Assembly (NCBI RefSeq): GCF_000835495.1
Contig: NW_015622543.1
Span: 4,142,619 to 4,206,618 of the forward strand
Reading direction: 5' to 3'
DNA from: Cladophialophora immunda
Lineage: Eukaryota > Ascomycota > Eurotiomycetes > Chaetothyriales > Herpotrichiellaceae
Length of the DNA stretch: 64,000 nt
The stretch's first letter is position 1. Each line of letters begins with the position of its first letter. The notes beneath the pieces were generated by a model that saw only the letters and a list, made by a program, of their open reading frames with translations, was not told the origin of the DNA and did no database searches. Shown piece after piece: positions 55,248-64,000 of this stretch. The position numbers and the translations under genes were made by a program.

Positions 55248-55429
55248 GTTCACATTCTCAGCATGGACCATTGAGGGAGGATGAGTTGCAGGGCAGGTAG
55301 ATATAGAAGCCTGGCAAAAGAGACGGGTCAAAATCCACCCCCGCATTTTCATCCGACGATGAACGGAAATACAACTCATTGAACCAACCCCCTTCAATAT
55401 CTAGACGGGTTGAACACGAATACCGGAAA

Positions 55430-56743
55430 ATGGACATCTCACCATCGTCCCACGCCTCTTCCAGCTCTTCGGTTGCTATCATCGGCGCCGGTCTGACAGG
55501 ACTTGCCATCGCCCTATCTCTCGTACACCACCACTTCTACGACCCCTCGAAAATCACCATCTACGACCTCCGCCACCCGGACACTCCCGACCCGGCCAAC
55601 TCGTCCGGCGTTGTCCTTACGCCCAACGGGCTGCGCGTTCTCGACTCACTGGGGGTCCTGCCCCGGATCGCGTCGAGGTGCTGGCTCTCCGAGTATCGCA
55701 CCTACAAGAACGAACGCGACGAGACGACCCGGAAAACGCTGATCACCAACGAGACCCTCTACGGGTATAAGAACCACCGGCTATGGCGGCGGATCCTGGT
55801 CGAGACGATGCTGGGAATGGTAGATGAGCGAGGCGTCAGGGTCTGTTGGGGGAAGAGATTCGAAGGGGTGGTGAGTGAGGGTGAGGACGGCGTCATGTTC
55901 AGAATCGACGGACGGGTCGAGTCGGCTGGGATGCTGATCGGGGCGGACGGGATTCACTCCTCGGTCAGGAAATATGTCAATCCAGACGACCCCGGCCCCG
56001 AGTACACGGGCATTGCGGGTGTCTTGAGTCATATTCCCTGGAATTCCGTCAAGTGGCCGTACGAAGACTACGAGCGTGCATGCACTATCCAAGGAAAGCC
56101 TGGAGCCCTGGTTCTAATGCCTGAGGACCGAGAGGGGAGTATAGTCATGGTCGCAATGCAGGTCAGGATGGAAGACCGCAGTCGCGAGAAGTGGGAGGCG
56201 CTGGGACAGGATAAAGAGTTTCTGCGTGATTTCTATGCAAACACTCGAGACAAATGGGAGAGCCCGACGGCAAAAGGAATCGTCGACGCCGTTTGTCGGC
56301 ATATCGATACAACCTTTTTATGGCCCTTCATGCGAATGGCACCGCTGAAGAAATGGTTTTCAGAGAAGGCTGGCAGGGTCATCATCATGGGCGACGCCAG
56401 CCACGCATTGCCTCCGAGTAGCGGACAGGGCGTGAACCAGGCCTTGGAGGATGTGCACGCTCTGACTAGGCTGCTGCTTCTGCTCAAGTCAAAGCCAAAT
56501 CTCGGGCCCAAAAAGGCGCTGGCGTTCTGGCAATCCCTGCGACAGACACGTGTGGATGCGGTCTTCGACTGGGCAACGAACAAGACCAATATCCAGCGAT
56601 TGCCTCTAGCGGAAAGAGAGAGGCTCGTGCGCGAGGGGAAAGTCGTAGATGCCAGCAATGTTGACAACTTTGACGACATGCGGTGGCTGTATCAGCCGGA
56701 CACTGACACCGTTATCGACGCATGGGTGGCCCAACAGGCATAA
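55430..56743 (+). CDS. FAD-dependent aromatic-ring monooxygenase (salicylate hydroxylase-like)
   Basis: This intronless 437-aa protein has the dinucleotide motif VAIIGAGLTGLAIALSL near residue 15. The DG motif is LIGADGIHSSVRKY, and the GD motif is VIIMGDASHALPPSSGQGVN, which binds the FAD ribityl chain. These three motifs define the group A flavoprotein monooxygenases of the PheA/TetX-like kind. They hydroxylate aromatic rings using NAD(P)H and O2, often in catabolism or pigment and secondary metabolism. ATG 55430 places the FAD motif 15 residues from the start, as usual. The shared, short promoter with the neighbouring reductase suggests co-expression. The exact substrate is unknown. Confidence 0.9.
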   Translation: MDISPSSHASSSSSVAIIGAGLTGLAIALSLVHHHFYDPSKITIYDLRHPDTPDPANSSGVVLTPNGLRVLDSLGVLPRIASRCWLSEYRTYKNERDETTRKTLITNETLYGYKNHRLWRRILVETMLGMVDERGVRVCWGKRFEGVVSEGEDGVMFRIDGRVESAGMLIGADGIHSSVRKYVNPDDPGPEYTGIAGVLSHIPWNSVKWPYEDYERACTIQGKPGALVLMPEDREGSIVMVAMQVRMEDRSREKWEALGQDKEFLRDFYANTRDKWESPTAKGIVDAVCRHIDTTFLWPFMRMAPLKKWFSEKAGRVIIMGDASHALPPSSGQGVNQALEDVHALTRLLLLLKSKPNLGPKKALAFWQSLRQTRVDAVFDWATNKTNIQRLPLAERERLVREGKVVDASNVDNFDDMRWLYQPDTDTVIDAWVAQQA

Positions 56744-57592
56744 CGGCTCAGGAGGGGGGAATCTTCAGATCAATCAAAGAGGTCGGTGTCGTGCGGATCT
56801 CCTCGGTTCAAAACGCCAACAACGAAATCCTCAACCACTTCAACCAAAGCTCCGCTGTTGTCTTCGCCTCTTCGCCGAACAAACCAACTTTCCTTTGCCC
56901 GCTCTGCGTCGACTGATCGCAACTTTGACATGACAAGACCGGGTAGCCACGGGGAGACACCTCCGTCCAGCAAGTCCGCGAATCAATTTCATGCCGTCCG
57001 TCTGTGACTATATCGACCTTTACGATCTGATACCATGACGAGGTGTGTATTGACTTCCCGCTCGTAAGACTGAGGAAGCGTTGAACACATCAAGAGGTAG
57101 TTGTACCTATGGCAACGATGACGACACGAGAAGGTTAGAGGAAAGCTCGCAGGCAGTAAGAGAGAACAGGCCGGGATAAAGTGACATTGACTTTGCAATT
57201 GTAGTTGTTCTTTGACCGTAGTCGCAAGGGTACGAAGGTTGCTTGTTAGGTGCAAGGTCTGCCACATGACAGTAACGAGGCATTTGGGAGGCTTCTAGAA
57301 TCTAAGGTGGCTAGGTGGAGCATCCAATGTATTTGGGCTCGACTACCTCGCAGGAAGAAGTCGTTAGATTGTGTCCAAGGTATGGTTCGTGGAGACTGCG
57401 GAATACTGACGGCACTCTAAATTGATCTTTCCGCAGACGCGTCGCGTGGCGCGTCCCATAGCGCAGCTTCATTGGCGGACTCGTGGCTTCCTTCGAATCA
57501 CGCCTGGCTTGCCTCTGAAGTTCTCAGCCCACTGAGACTCTCTATCAACCCTTAGATTTCCCGCCGCAGCTGGGTCGGTGGGCTTTGTCATT
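56744..57592. other. Intergenic region upstream of MSH3
   Basis: This 850-bp stretch lies between two plus-strand genes and includes the MSH3 promoter. No other gene is supported. Confidence 0.5.
57437..57442. promoter_or_regulatory. Candidate MCB (ACGCGT) site upstream of MSH3
   Basis: ACGCGT lies about 150 bp before the MSH3 ATG, followed within 10 bp by GGCGCGTCCCA. A single hexamer is expected by chance every few kilobases, so the evidence is the position and the nearby GCGCGT. Confidence 0.45.
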
Positions 57593-60500
57593 ATGGCTTC
57601 TGCACGGAAGAAGCAGCAAACGATATCCTCCTTCTTCAAGAGACCTTCTTCGACTCCTACGCCGAAATCTCGTCCGCAGATCTCTACAGAAGACGATGAT
57701 GACGACGATGGATTGGTATTACCTACGCCGAAGAGACGCCGCATCACACCTGTCGAAGAAGACACAGACAGAACTGAGCATGTGGAGGAGGAGGAAAGTG
57801 AGGAACCCGTCATCCCGCTCAGACCTGTTGTTGCCAACGGACAATCACTCGCCCCAAGTGACGCCCGGGGATCAACGAGAACCGCGAAATATTTTTACTC
57901 TTCATCCCCTCAACAGGAAAACCAGGGTGTCGAGGAAATCAGCGGTGCCGAGAAGAAACGAAGAGATGAACTACACCGCAAATTTGTGAAGAAATTGGGA
58001 AAGCCAGACAGCATCGCTGAAATCAAGAGGCGAAACCGACTGCTCGAAGATGATGCCGCAGATCAGGACAACGAGGATGGAGAGGAGGAGCCTGTCGACG
58101 AAGCACCGAGATCGACCAGTCGAACCAAGAAAGGTGGCAATAAGTTGACGCCGATGGAAAAACAAGTCTTGGAGATCAAGAGAGCGCATATGGACACCTT
58201 GCTCGTGGTCGAAGTGGGTTACAAGTTCCGTTTCTTTGGCGAAGACGCCAGGATTGCGGCCAAAGAACTCAGCATCGTTTGTATCCCGGGAAAGTACCGA
58301 TATGATGAGCATCCGTCCGAGGCGCACCTGGATCGGTTTGCATCTGCCAGTATTCCGGTCCATCGACTGCATGTGCATGTGAAAAGACTAGTCGCCGCGG
58401 GCCACAAAGTTGGTGTTGTCCGACAACTCGAGACCGCAGCGTTGAAAGCTGTCGGCGACAACAGAAATGCACCTTTCGTGAGAAAGCTCACGAATCTGTA
58501 CACAAAGGGCACTTACATCGACGACATCGAGGGTATTGAAGAGGATACCCGAGCAAGCCATGCCCCTCAGTCCCCGTCGACCGGGTTTCTTCTCTGCATG
58601 ACAGAGGTCAACACCAAAGGTTTTGGTAATGACGAAAAAGTCCATGTTGGTCTGGTAGCAGTCCAACCTGCCACGGGCGATATTGTGTACGATGATTTTG
58701 AAGACGGCTTCATGCGCAGCGAGATCGAGACGCGACTGCTTCACATTGCGCCCTGCGAGTTTCTGATCGTGGGCGAGCTCTCGAAGGCGACCGAGAAGCT
58801 CGTGGTCCATCTATCCGGCAGCAAGACCAATGTTTTCGGCGATAAGATTCGGGTTGAGCGAGTTGCAAAACAGAAAACAATGGCAGCCCAAGCACACAGC
58901 CACATATCGACCTTTTACGCGGACCGGCTCAAAGACTCCGGGCCAGATGTAGAGAAGGCGGCGAAAGTCTTTGATAAGATCATGGGTTTGCCAGAAAACG
59001 TGTCCATCTGCCTCTCAGCAATGATCAACCACTTGTCCGAATATGGACTCGAGCATGTCTTTCAGCTGACCAAATATTTCCAGCCGTTTTCCGCTCGATC
59101 CCACATGCTGCTCAATGGAAATACTTTGACAAGCCTCGAGATCTATTTGAATCAGACGGACCATTCCACAAAAGGTAGTCTGTATTGGATGATGGATCGA
59201 ACGCAGACAAAGTTCGGAGGCAGGCTGCTGCGGAAATGGGTTGGCCGACCTCTGCTGGATGTACAAAGCATTGAAACCCGACTCAATGCTGTAGAGGAGC
59301 TTCTGAATCCCGACAAAGCCGCTCAGGCCGAAAAGTTGAGACGTGTGCTGTCGAAGATTAGGACTGATCTAGAGAAAAGCCTCATTCGGATTTACTACGG
59401 CAAGTGCACGAGACCAGAGTTGTTGAATGTTCTCCAGTCGCTACAGATGTTGTCGACCGAATTTGCGTATGCGACGGATGCGACATCTACCGGCTTCGCC
59501 TCGGATCTGATTTGTTCTGCAATGGTCTCTCTCCCCGTAATTCTGACAGAAGTGGTGGGATATCTGGACAAGATCAACCTTCAAGCCGCCAAATCTGATG
59601 ACAAGTACGCCTTTTTCCAGGATGCGTCGGAGACAGAGGCCATTTCGGAGCACAAATTCGGCATTGCGGGCGTCGAACATGATCTTGACGAATTTCGATC
59701 GACTGCCGCTGAGAAGTTGGGCAAGAAAAAGCCAGTGGACTACGTGACTGTGGCAGGCATCGATTACTTGGTCGAAGTCGAGAACAACTCTCCCACGATC
59801 AAGAAAGTCCCGGCATCCTGGGCAAAGATTTCGGGAACCAAAAAGGTGTCTCGATTTCATCCTCCAGAAATCGTCAAGCTTCTGCGAGAGAGGGACCAGC
59901 ATAAAGAGTCTCTTGCGGCTGCCTGTGATGAAGCCTTCAGAGACCTGCTAGCCGACATCAGCACAAAGTATCAGCTTTTTCGTGACACAATCCAAAGTCT
60001 GGCAACCTTGGACTGCCTGTTATCATTGGCCAATGTTGCGTCCCAGCCGGGCTACGTGCGCCCGAGTTTCACAGCTGACACTCGAATCAAAGTGCAAGGC
60101 GCTCGCCATCCTATGGTCGAGCAACTCCTCATCGATTCTTATGTGCCAAATAACATCTCCATCTCCCAAGACTCGACGCGGGCTCTCCTTGTGACAGGAC
60201 CCAATATGGGCGGGAAGTCTTCCTACGTCCGTTCTGTGGCCCTCATCGCCATCATGGCACAAATTGGGTCATTCGTGCCGGCGGCATCCGCGACGTTGGG
60301 TATTCTGGACGCGGTCTTCACACGCATGGGCGCGTTTGACAACATGATGTCTGGTGAATCCACCTTCATGGTCGAATTGAGTGAAACGAGCGACATTTTG
60401 AAACTGGCCACGGACCGCAGTCTGGTAGTGCTAGACGAGCTGGGTAGAGGAACGAGCACGCATGACGGTGTCGCGATCGCTGCCTCCGTACTTGATTACC

Positions 60501-60889
60501 TCGTGAGAGAGCGCAAGTGCTTGACGTTATTTATTACTCATTATCAGGTGCTCGCACGCATGGCAGATGGATTTCCGAATGGGGAACTCAGAAACGTTCA
60601 CATGCGTTTCACCGAGACAGATGATGAGAACGTCACGTTTCTTTACGAAGTGGGAGAGGGTGTAGCACATCGCAGCTACGGGTTGAACGTGGCGAGGTTG
60701 GCAAATCTGGGAGAAGGTGTGATTGAGGTCGCCAGGGAGAAAAGTCGCGAGCTGGAAGAGACCACAAGACAGAGACAGCTGGGCGGACTTGCCAGGGCGC
60801 TGGTGCAAGCATCAGGCAGGGCTGGAGACAAGGGGAAGGTGGATGGAGACAGCCTGGATGCGTTGGTGGAAGGCATTGAAACACTTTGA
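57593..60889 (+). CDS. msh3: DNA mismatch repair protein MSH3
   Basis: This single-exon protein of 1098 aa starts with a PCNA-interacting peptide, QQTISSFFK (residues 8-16), then an acidic disordered region with nuclear-localisation-like PKRRRI. The mismatch-binding domain begins [19 protein letters not shown] and [14 protein letters not shown], matching MSH3, where Tyr replaces the MSH6-type Phe-x-Glu mismatch wedge. Connector, lever and clamp domains follow. The ATPase has Walker [14 protein letters not shown] and the MutS signature [15 protein letters not shown]3 pairs with MSH2 (MutSbeta) to repair larger insertion/deletion loops. ATG 57593 is preferred since it puts the PIP box at the terminus; an upstream in-frame start would add 5 residues. 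It is convergent with RAD7. Confidence 0.95.
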   Translation: MASARKKQQTISSFFKRPSSTPTPKSRPQISTEDDDDDDGLVLPTPKRRRITPVEEDTDRTEHVEEEESEEPVIPLRPVVANGQSLAPSDARGSTRTAKYFYSSSPQQENQGVEEISGAEKKRRDELHRKFVKKLGKPDSIAEIKRRNRLLEDDAADQDNEDGEEEPVDEAPRSTSRTKKGGNKLTPMEKQVLEIKRAHMDTLLVVEVGYKFRFFGEDARIAAKELSIVCIPGKYRYDEHPSEAHLDRFASASIPVHRLHVHVKRLVAAGHKVGVVRQLETAALKAVGDNRNAPFVRKLTNLYTKGTYIDDIEGIEEDTRASHAPQSPSTGFLLCMTEVNTKGFGNDEKVHVGLVAVQPATGDIVYDDFEDGFMRSEIETRLLHIAPCEFLIVGELSKATEKLVVHLSGSKTNVFGDKIRVERVAKQKTMAAQAHSHISTFYADRLKDSGPDVEKAAKVFDKIMGLPENVSICLSAMINHLSEYGLEHVFQLTKYFQPFSARSHMLLNGNTLTSLEIYLNQTDHSTKGSLYWMMDRTQTKFGGRLLRKWVGRPLLDVQSIETRLNAVEELLNPDKAAQAEKLRRVLSKIRTDLEKSLIRIYYGKCTRPELLNVLQSLQMLSTEFAYATDATSTGFASDLICSAMVSLPVILTEVVGYLDKINLQAAKSDDKYAFFQDASETEAISEHKFGIAGVEHDLDEFRSTAAEKLGKKKPVDYVTVAGIDYLVEVENNSPTIKKVPASWAKISGTKKVSRFHPPEIVKLLRERDQHKESLAAACDEAFRDLLADISTKYQLFRDTIQSLATLDCLLSLANVASQPGYVRPSFTADTRIKVQGARHPMVEQLLIDSYVPNNISISQDSTRALLVTGPNMGGKSSYVRSVALIAIMAQIGSFVPAASATLGILDAVFTRMGAFDNMMSGESTFMVELSETSDILKLATDRSLVVLDELGRGTSTHDGVAIAASVLDYLVRERKCLTLFITHYQVLARMADGFPNGELRNVHMRFTETDDENVTFLYEVGEGVAHRSYGLNVARLANLGEGVIEVAREKSRELEETTRQRQLGGLARALVQASGRAGDKGKVDGDSLDALVEGIETL

Positions 60890-61340
60890 TGGGATTGATC
60901 GGCTGGAACGATGTAGATGGACACTCCTGGGTGTCTGAATAAACATACTGACCAGGAGTACATGTCTAGGACTGCCACAAGAACACCTTTCGATGTATGA
61001 TAGTGGAGGCAGCAAGTGGATTGAGCGTCTATGGTGGCATTGCCATAAAATAATGCACATCCTTTGTCTGAGCATAATTCACATGTGTTTTTGGATGCTA
61101 TAAGCAAGTCTTGTTTCCTTCAACACTCTCACCACCGGTGAATCACAGTGCCAGAGGACAAGCTGCTGGCGCGTCCACGTTGCCTCGGAAACTCGAGGCA
61201 TGCATCAGCTCGGCGCCACCTTGCTCGTTGCGTTGTCGTCCTTTCATCATAACCTCGTGTACCCGTTCAGCATAGAGACTCTCCCAATCTGCCATCTACA
61301 TTCCCTACTTTCTTTATCATGCAACCATGAAACTTCGACA
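60890..61340. other. Convergent intergenic region, MSH3 and RAD7
   Basis: A 451-bp region holding the two terminators. Nothing else is seen. Confidence 0.55.
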
Positions 61341-63170
61341 TTATACCTCCACGACAAAGTCTCCTTGCACAATATTCGCACTCGCGTTCGGCAATCCGAT
61401 CACGGCGATTCCAGCCGGGATGCTTGTCCACCTGGCATTGAAGCAGGCAAAGACAACCAACTTTGCCAGCGAAGGACAGCTCTTGAATATTCCAGTCATG
61501 ACCACATCGTCCACCTGTGTAACAAAGGACAAATCCATATCTTTGAGAAAAGGATACTGCTTGACACCGTCAAAGACTTCGAGGAGTGCAGAGTGGGAGA
61601 CGTGACGACAAGCCTTGAGATTGAGAGACCCGAGTCGAGAACCGGAATGGGCCATAAGTGCTGAGAGCGCCAGGGAGCCAAAGCCAATTGGGTCGTCTTG
61701 CGGGCCTTCAGGGTTCGTATTGTCGATGTCGCGGTTGTCCGAGAAGTCGGCGTAAAGCAGAGGAGGGAAGGGACAGTTGCCATCGAAGAGATCGGCAAAG
61801 GAACGGTCCGTGCAGATGCTGCTTCCTCGAATGCGTAGCTTGTAGAGATTGAGACAGTGGTTCTTGATGGCTTCGATGACAGTATCGTCGAGTTCATGGA
61901 AGTCTTCGAGACAAAGAGTACGGAGGTTGTGCCCTAGAGTGGAGATGAGTTTAGTAAGGGTCTCTGAGGACGTCTCCTGTGCGACGCTGCCGAGGGTGAG
62001 ATGCTCGAGATTCTGCAGGGAGCAGAGGGCGTCAAGCGATGCCTCACTCATGTGTGAACAAGACCTTAACTTGAGTCTCTTGAGCTTCTGACATTTGTCC
62101 GTCAATACCACCACTGTTTCATCCTTCAATGAGTCATTGAGTTCCGACAACTTCAGACTCTCCAGTTGAGGACCAAGTGAGTTGAACAGCTCAATCCATG
62201 CCTTGTCTGAGACTAAGTTTGTTGCACCAAGCTGGAGGTGACGAATCTTCCTGCACTTGTCGGCCATATACAGCAGTGGTGCGTCCTTCAGCTGGCCTGC
62301 GAAGCGCAAGTTGACGATCTCGACTTGAGGCATCAATGCGAAGATCTTTTGGAAGTCTTCCTGCTCCAGTTTGCCGCAGTCATACACGATGATACGGTCG
62401 ACATCAGGGCGCAGGAAGAGCTCGAGGATTCGAGGAGTGAGCACTCTTCGTTTCGAAAAGATCTGGCTCAATCGATCCAACAGATTTTGTGGCATGTCAC
62501 CAAATTCCTCGATATCGTTGACGACGTCGGCAACTTTACGAACGCACATGTCAACGAGGCTTTTGGCGCCCGGTTTGACGTCGCCCATCATCCGATCGCT
62601 CTCGGTCTGCCGACGCCGACCTTTGGGAACTGAAGTCCTCTTCTTTTTCGCCTGGGCATCTTTCTTTTCCTCTTCCTTCAGTTCCTTGGAGCACTTTGTG
62701 CACAAGAGACCACCATCAGGCCCAGTCCGGCTGTATGGTGTTACGGTAAATCTCTTTCCACACAGTTCGCAGTTGTCAAGTTGGCCGGGCAGGGGCTTGG
62801 CTTTGACCATCATGGTCCTGGCGATTTCGTCGTCGTCCATTTCGAAGTCGCTGCCTTCCTCCTGTTCACGCTCCATTTTGCGTTTTTTGAACTCTTTGCT
62901 CTGTTTGATCTTCATCAAAGCCATCTCTTGTTTTCTCTTGCGCTTCTTGCGCTCGACAGGATCCTCGCTGTCATCGTCGGATGCTTCTTCTTGGGCTACG
63001 TCCGCATTCTCGGTGCTGTCTCTTCTCTCCCGCTCTGCTTCGGCGAGGCGTTGCTGGTAATCCTGTTGGATCTGTTGGGCCGAGATGTTGTGAGAGGCAA
63101 GGAAATCTGTGAGGGCAGATTGAGGTCCGCGGATGCGATTGAGCGCAGCAGCGCGCCGGGTTGCCCTAGG
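61341..63170 (-). CDS. rad7: DNA repair protein RAD7 (global genome nucleotide excision repair)
   Basis: The frame reads without a stop from the N-terminal RIRGPQSALTDFLASHNISA to the C-terminal VQGDFVVEV, about 610 aa. N-terminal coiled-coil and basic regions (RKKRKRK) precede a Cys4 zinc-binding motif (CELCGKRF...CTKC). Leucine-rich repeats of the F-box/AMN1 kind follow, such as LRFAGQLKDAPLLYMADKC and LSELNDSLKDETVVVLTDKC. RAD7 forms an E3 ligase-like damage sensor with Rad16 and Abf1 in yeast. No ATG lies in this frame upstream of 63170 before a stop, so a first exon is missing. ATG 63210 with a 31-bp intron would fit the frame, but such an intron is too short to trust. Only the 5' end is unsettled. 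Confidence 0.88.
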   Translation of the reverse strand, partial: PRATRRAAALNRIRGPQSALTDFLASHNISAQQIQQDYQQRLAEAERERRDSTENADVAQEEASDDDSEDPVERKKRKRKQEMALMKIKQSKEFKKRKMEREQEEGSDFEMDDDEIARTMMVKAKPLPGQLDNCELCGKRFTVTPYSRTGPDGGLLCTKCSKELKEEEKKDAQAKKKRTSVPKGRRRQTESDRMMGDVKPGAKSLVDMCVRKVADVVNDIEEFGDMPQNLLDRLSQIFSKRRVLTPRILELFLRPDVDRIIVYDCGKLEQEDFQKIFALMPQVEIVNLRFAGQLKDAPLLYMADKCRKIRHLQLGATNLVSDKAWIELFNSLGPQLESLKLSELNDSLKDETVVVLTDKCQKLKRLKLRSCSHMSEASLDALCSLQNLEHLTLGSVAQETSSETLTKLISTLGHNLRTLCLEDFHELDDTVIEAIKNHCLNLYKLRIRGSSICTDRSFADLFDGNCPFPPLLYADFSDNRDIDNTNPEGPQDDPIGFGSLALSALMAHSGSRLGSLNLKACRHVSHSALLEVFDGVKQYPFLKDMDLSFVTQVDDVVMTGIFKSCPSLAKLVVFACFNARWTSIPAGIAVIGLPNASANIVQGDFVVEV

Positions 63171-64000
63171 TCCAGTGTCAATGCAGGCAAGGCTACCATT
63201 CCAGGGGCATCAACTAACATTGTGAAAGTTCCTGGTGATGGCGAATCCTAGATCAAGCGGCTCGAAGGCAGGAAGAAAATGCCGAAGTGGTAGAAATTAT
63301 CAAGATATGAGCAGAGAGTCAGGTTGTGTCAAGTCAATAAAACCTGGTTGGAGGCTTTAAGCCAGTGACAGACTTCTCGATTCACTATTTAGATCGCAAG
63401 GCAGAAGTACCGGCAAGGCGTTGAGGGGTACTTCCCCTTGGCGCGGTCGGTGGCGCGTTTAATTGAAGAACGCGATCCGTGATCACGTGTGCCCCTTCTT
63501 GCTGGTGAACTACAGACGCAAGGCGCAATACGCACCGATACACATTGTGGATTGAGGAGGTGAACCCCTAAGATCGAACACGATCACAGTTGAAGTACCA
63601 CACACTCAAGCAGCAACTGTTTGGTGAAAAGAGCAGTGGGATAAATACATTCAGTGTCATCAATCAGGAGTACGGAAGTACTGATGAAAGACGAAGGCCC
63701 AGGCAGGAAATGGGAAGAACCGCTAGGACCAATTGGCCCTTGCTGAATGCTCGAGGCTGAACGGGCGAGCTTCAGAAGCAGACACTCTTCACATCACAGA
63801 GGTTAATTGAACCAGTTGACGCAGCCTTTTCAATTCCAGGGTGCGTACGGAGTATCGAGTCCTCGGTCGCTGCTTTACCTGGAAACGCAGGCCTGCCAAG
63901 CTATGTTGGCCTGCCGCTTTTGTGTGGAAAAACCACTTAACGCGTCCCACGCGGTAGACTCCAGGCAGAAAACGCGCTAAATCTAGATCTTTATCGATTG
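63171..64000. other. Right-edge region upstream of RAD7
   Basis: It holds the RAD7 5' exon and promoter. An ACGCGT at 63940 is followed by AAAACGCGC near 63968, perhaps the promoter of a gene outside the window. No complete gene is visible. Confidence 0.4.
63454..63466. promoter_or_regulatory. CGCGTTTAATTGA motif shared with the MCM5 promoter
   Basis: The 13-bp string CGCGTTTAATTGA, lying about 250-290 bp upstream of the RAD7 coding sequence, is identical to 15434-15446 upstream of MCM5. Here the first base context is GGCGCGT rather than ACGCGT. It may be an MBF-like or associated site. Confidence 0.4.

Noticed and set aside
63210..63210. ATG 63210 as the RAD7 start with a 31-bp intron
   Set aside because: It restores the frame, but 31 bp is shorter than other introns in the window, so I leave the start unresolved.

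Overview
The window is nuclear DNA from a filamentous ascomycete (Pezizomycotina). The evidence is short spliceosomal introns (about 47-165 bp, GT..AG with CTRAY-like branch points), compact genes on both strands, and fungus-specific families: EIS1 eisosome protein, velvet domain, HET and HeLo domains, DUF3533/SNG1, Frag1/Sfk1 and the mitoribosomal protein mS41. The protein set suggests Eurotiomycetes, perhaps Chaetothyriales, but that placement is a guess. Exon boundaries were worked out by hand from splice signals and reading frame. Most multi-exon models sum to a multiple of three.

Layout, left to right. 1.4-7.0 kb: zinc alcohol dehydrogenase (+), phytanoyl-CoA dioxygenase-like protein (-) and a Ser/Thr kinase with a DLG instead of DFG motif (-). 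8.1-8.8 kb: the spliced C-terminal part of a velvet-domain protein (-), followed by a gene-poor stretch to 13 kb. 13.1-17.4 kb: MCM5 (-) and a DHA1-type MFS transporter (+), divergent; three MluI cell-cycle boxes lie just upstream of MCM5. 18.2-19.3 kb: a decayed HET-domain pseudogene. 20.2-27.7 kb: J-domain protein, DUF3533 protein, Frag1/Sfk1 protein and a Y_phosphatase3 enzyme, all on the minus strand. 28.8-35.2 kb: EIS1 (+) and a FAT1-like acyl-CoA synthetase (-), convergent. 35.7-42.9 kb: a small Cys-rich protein, a GT23-like fucosyltransferase and a KIP2-type kinesin. 43-46 kb is gene-poor. 46.1-52.0 kb: mS41, a HeLo-domain/pseudokinase protein, a 281-bp MITE-like element and CDK7/KIN28. 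52.4-53.8 kb: a ubiquitin-like-fold protein interrupted by a 16-bp tandem repeat that contains a 100-N assembly gap. 54.2-56.7 kb: a divergent NAD(P)-epimerase-like / FAD-monooxygenase pair. 57.6-63.2 kb: MSH3 (+) and RAD7 (-), tail to tail.

Functional themes. Genome replication and repair (MCM5, MSH3, RAD7, CDK7) recurs, and three of these promoters carry ACGCGT or closely related CGCGT motifs. Allorecognition and cell death appear as a dead HET gene and an apparently intact HeLo-pseudokinase gene whose architecture recalls animal MLKL. The best leads for new biology are that HeLo-pseudokinase, the frame-cycling minisatellite gene, the divergent velvet paralogue and the MITE-like element.
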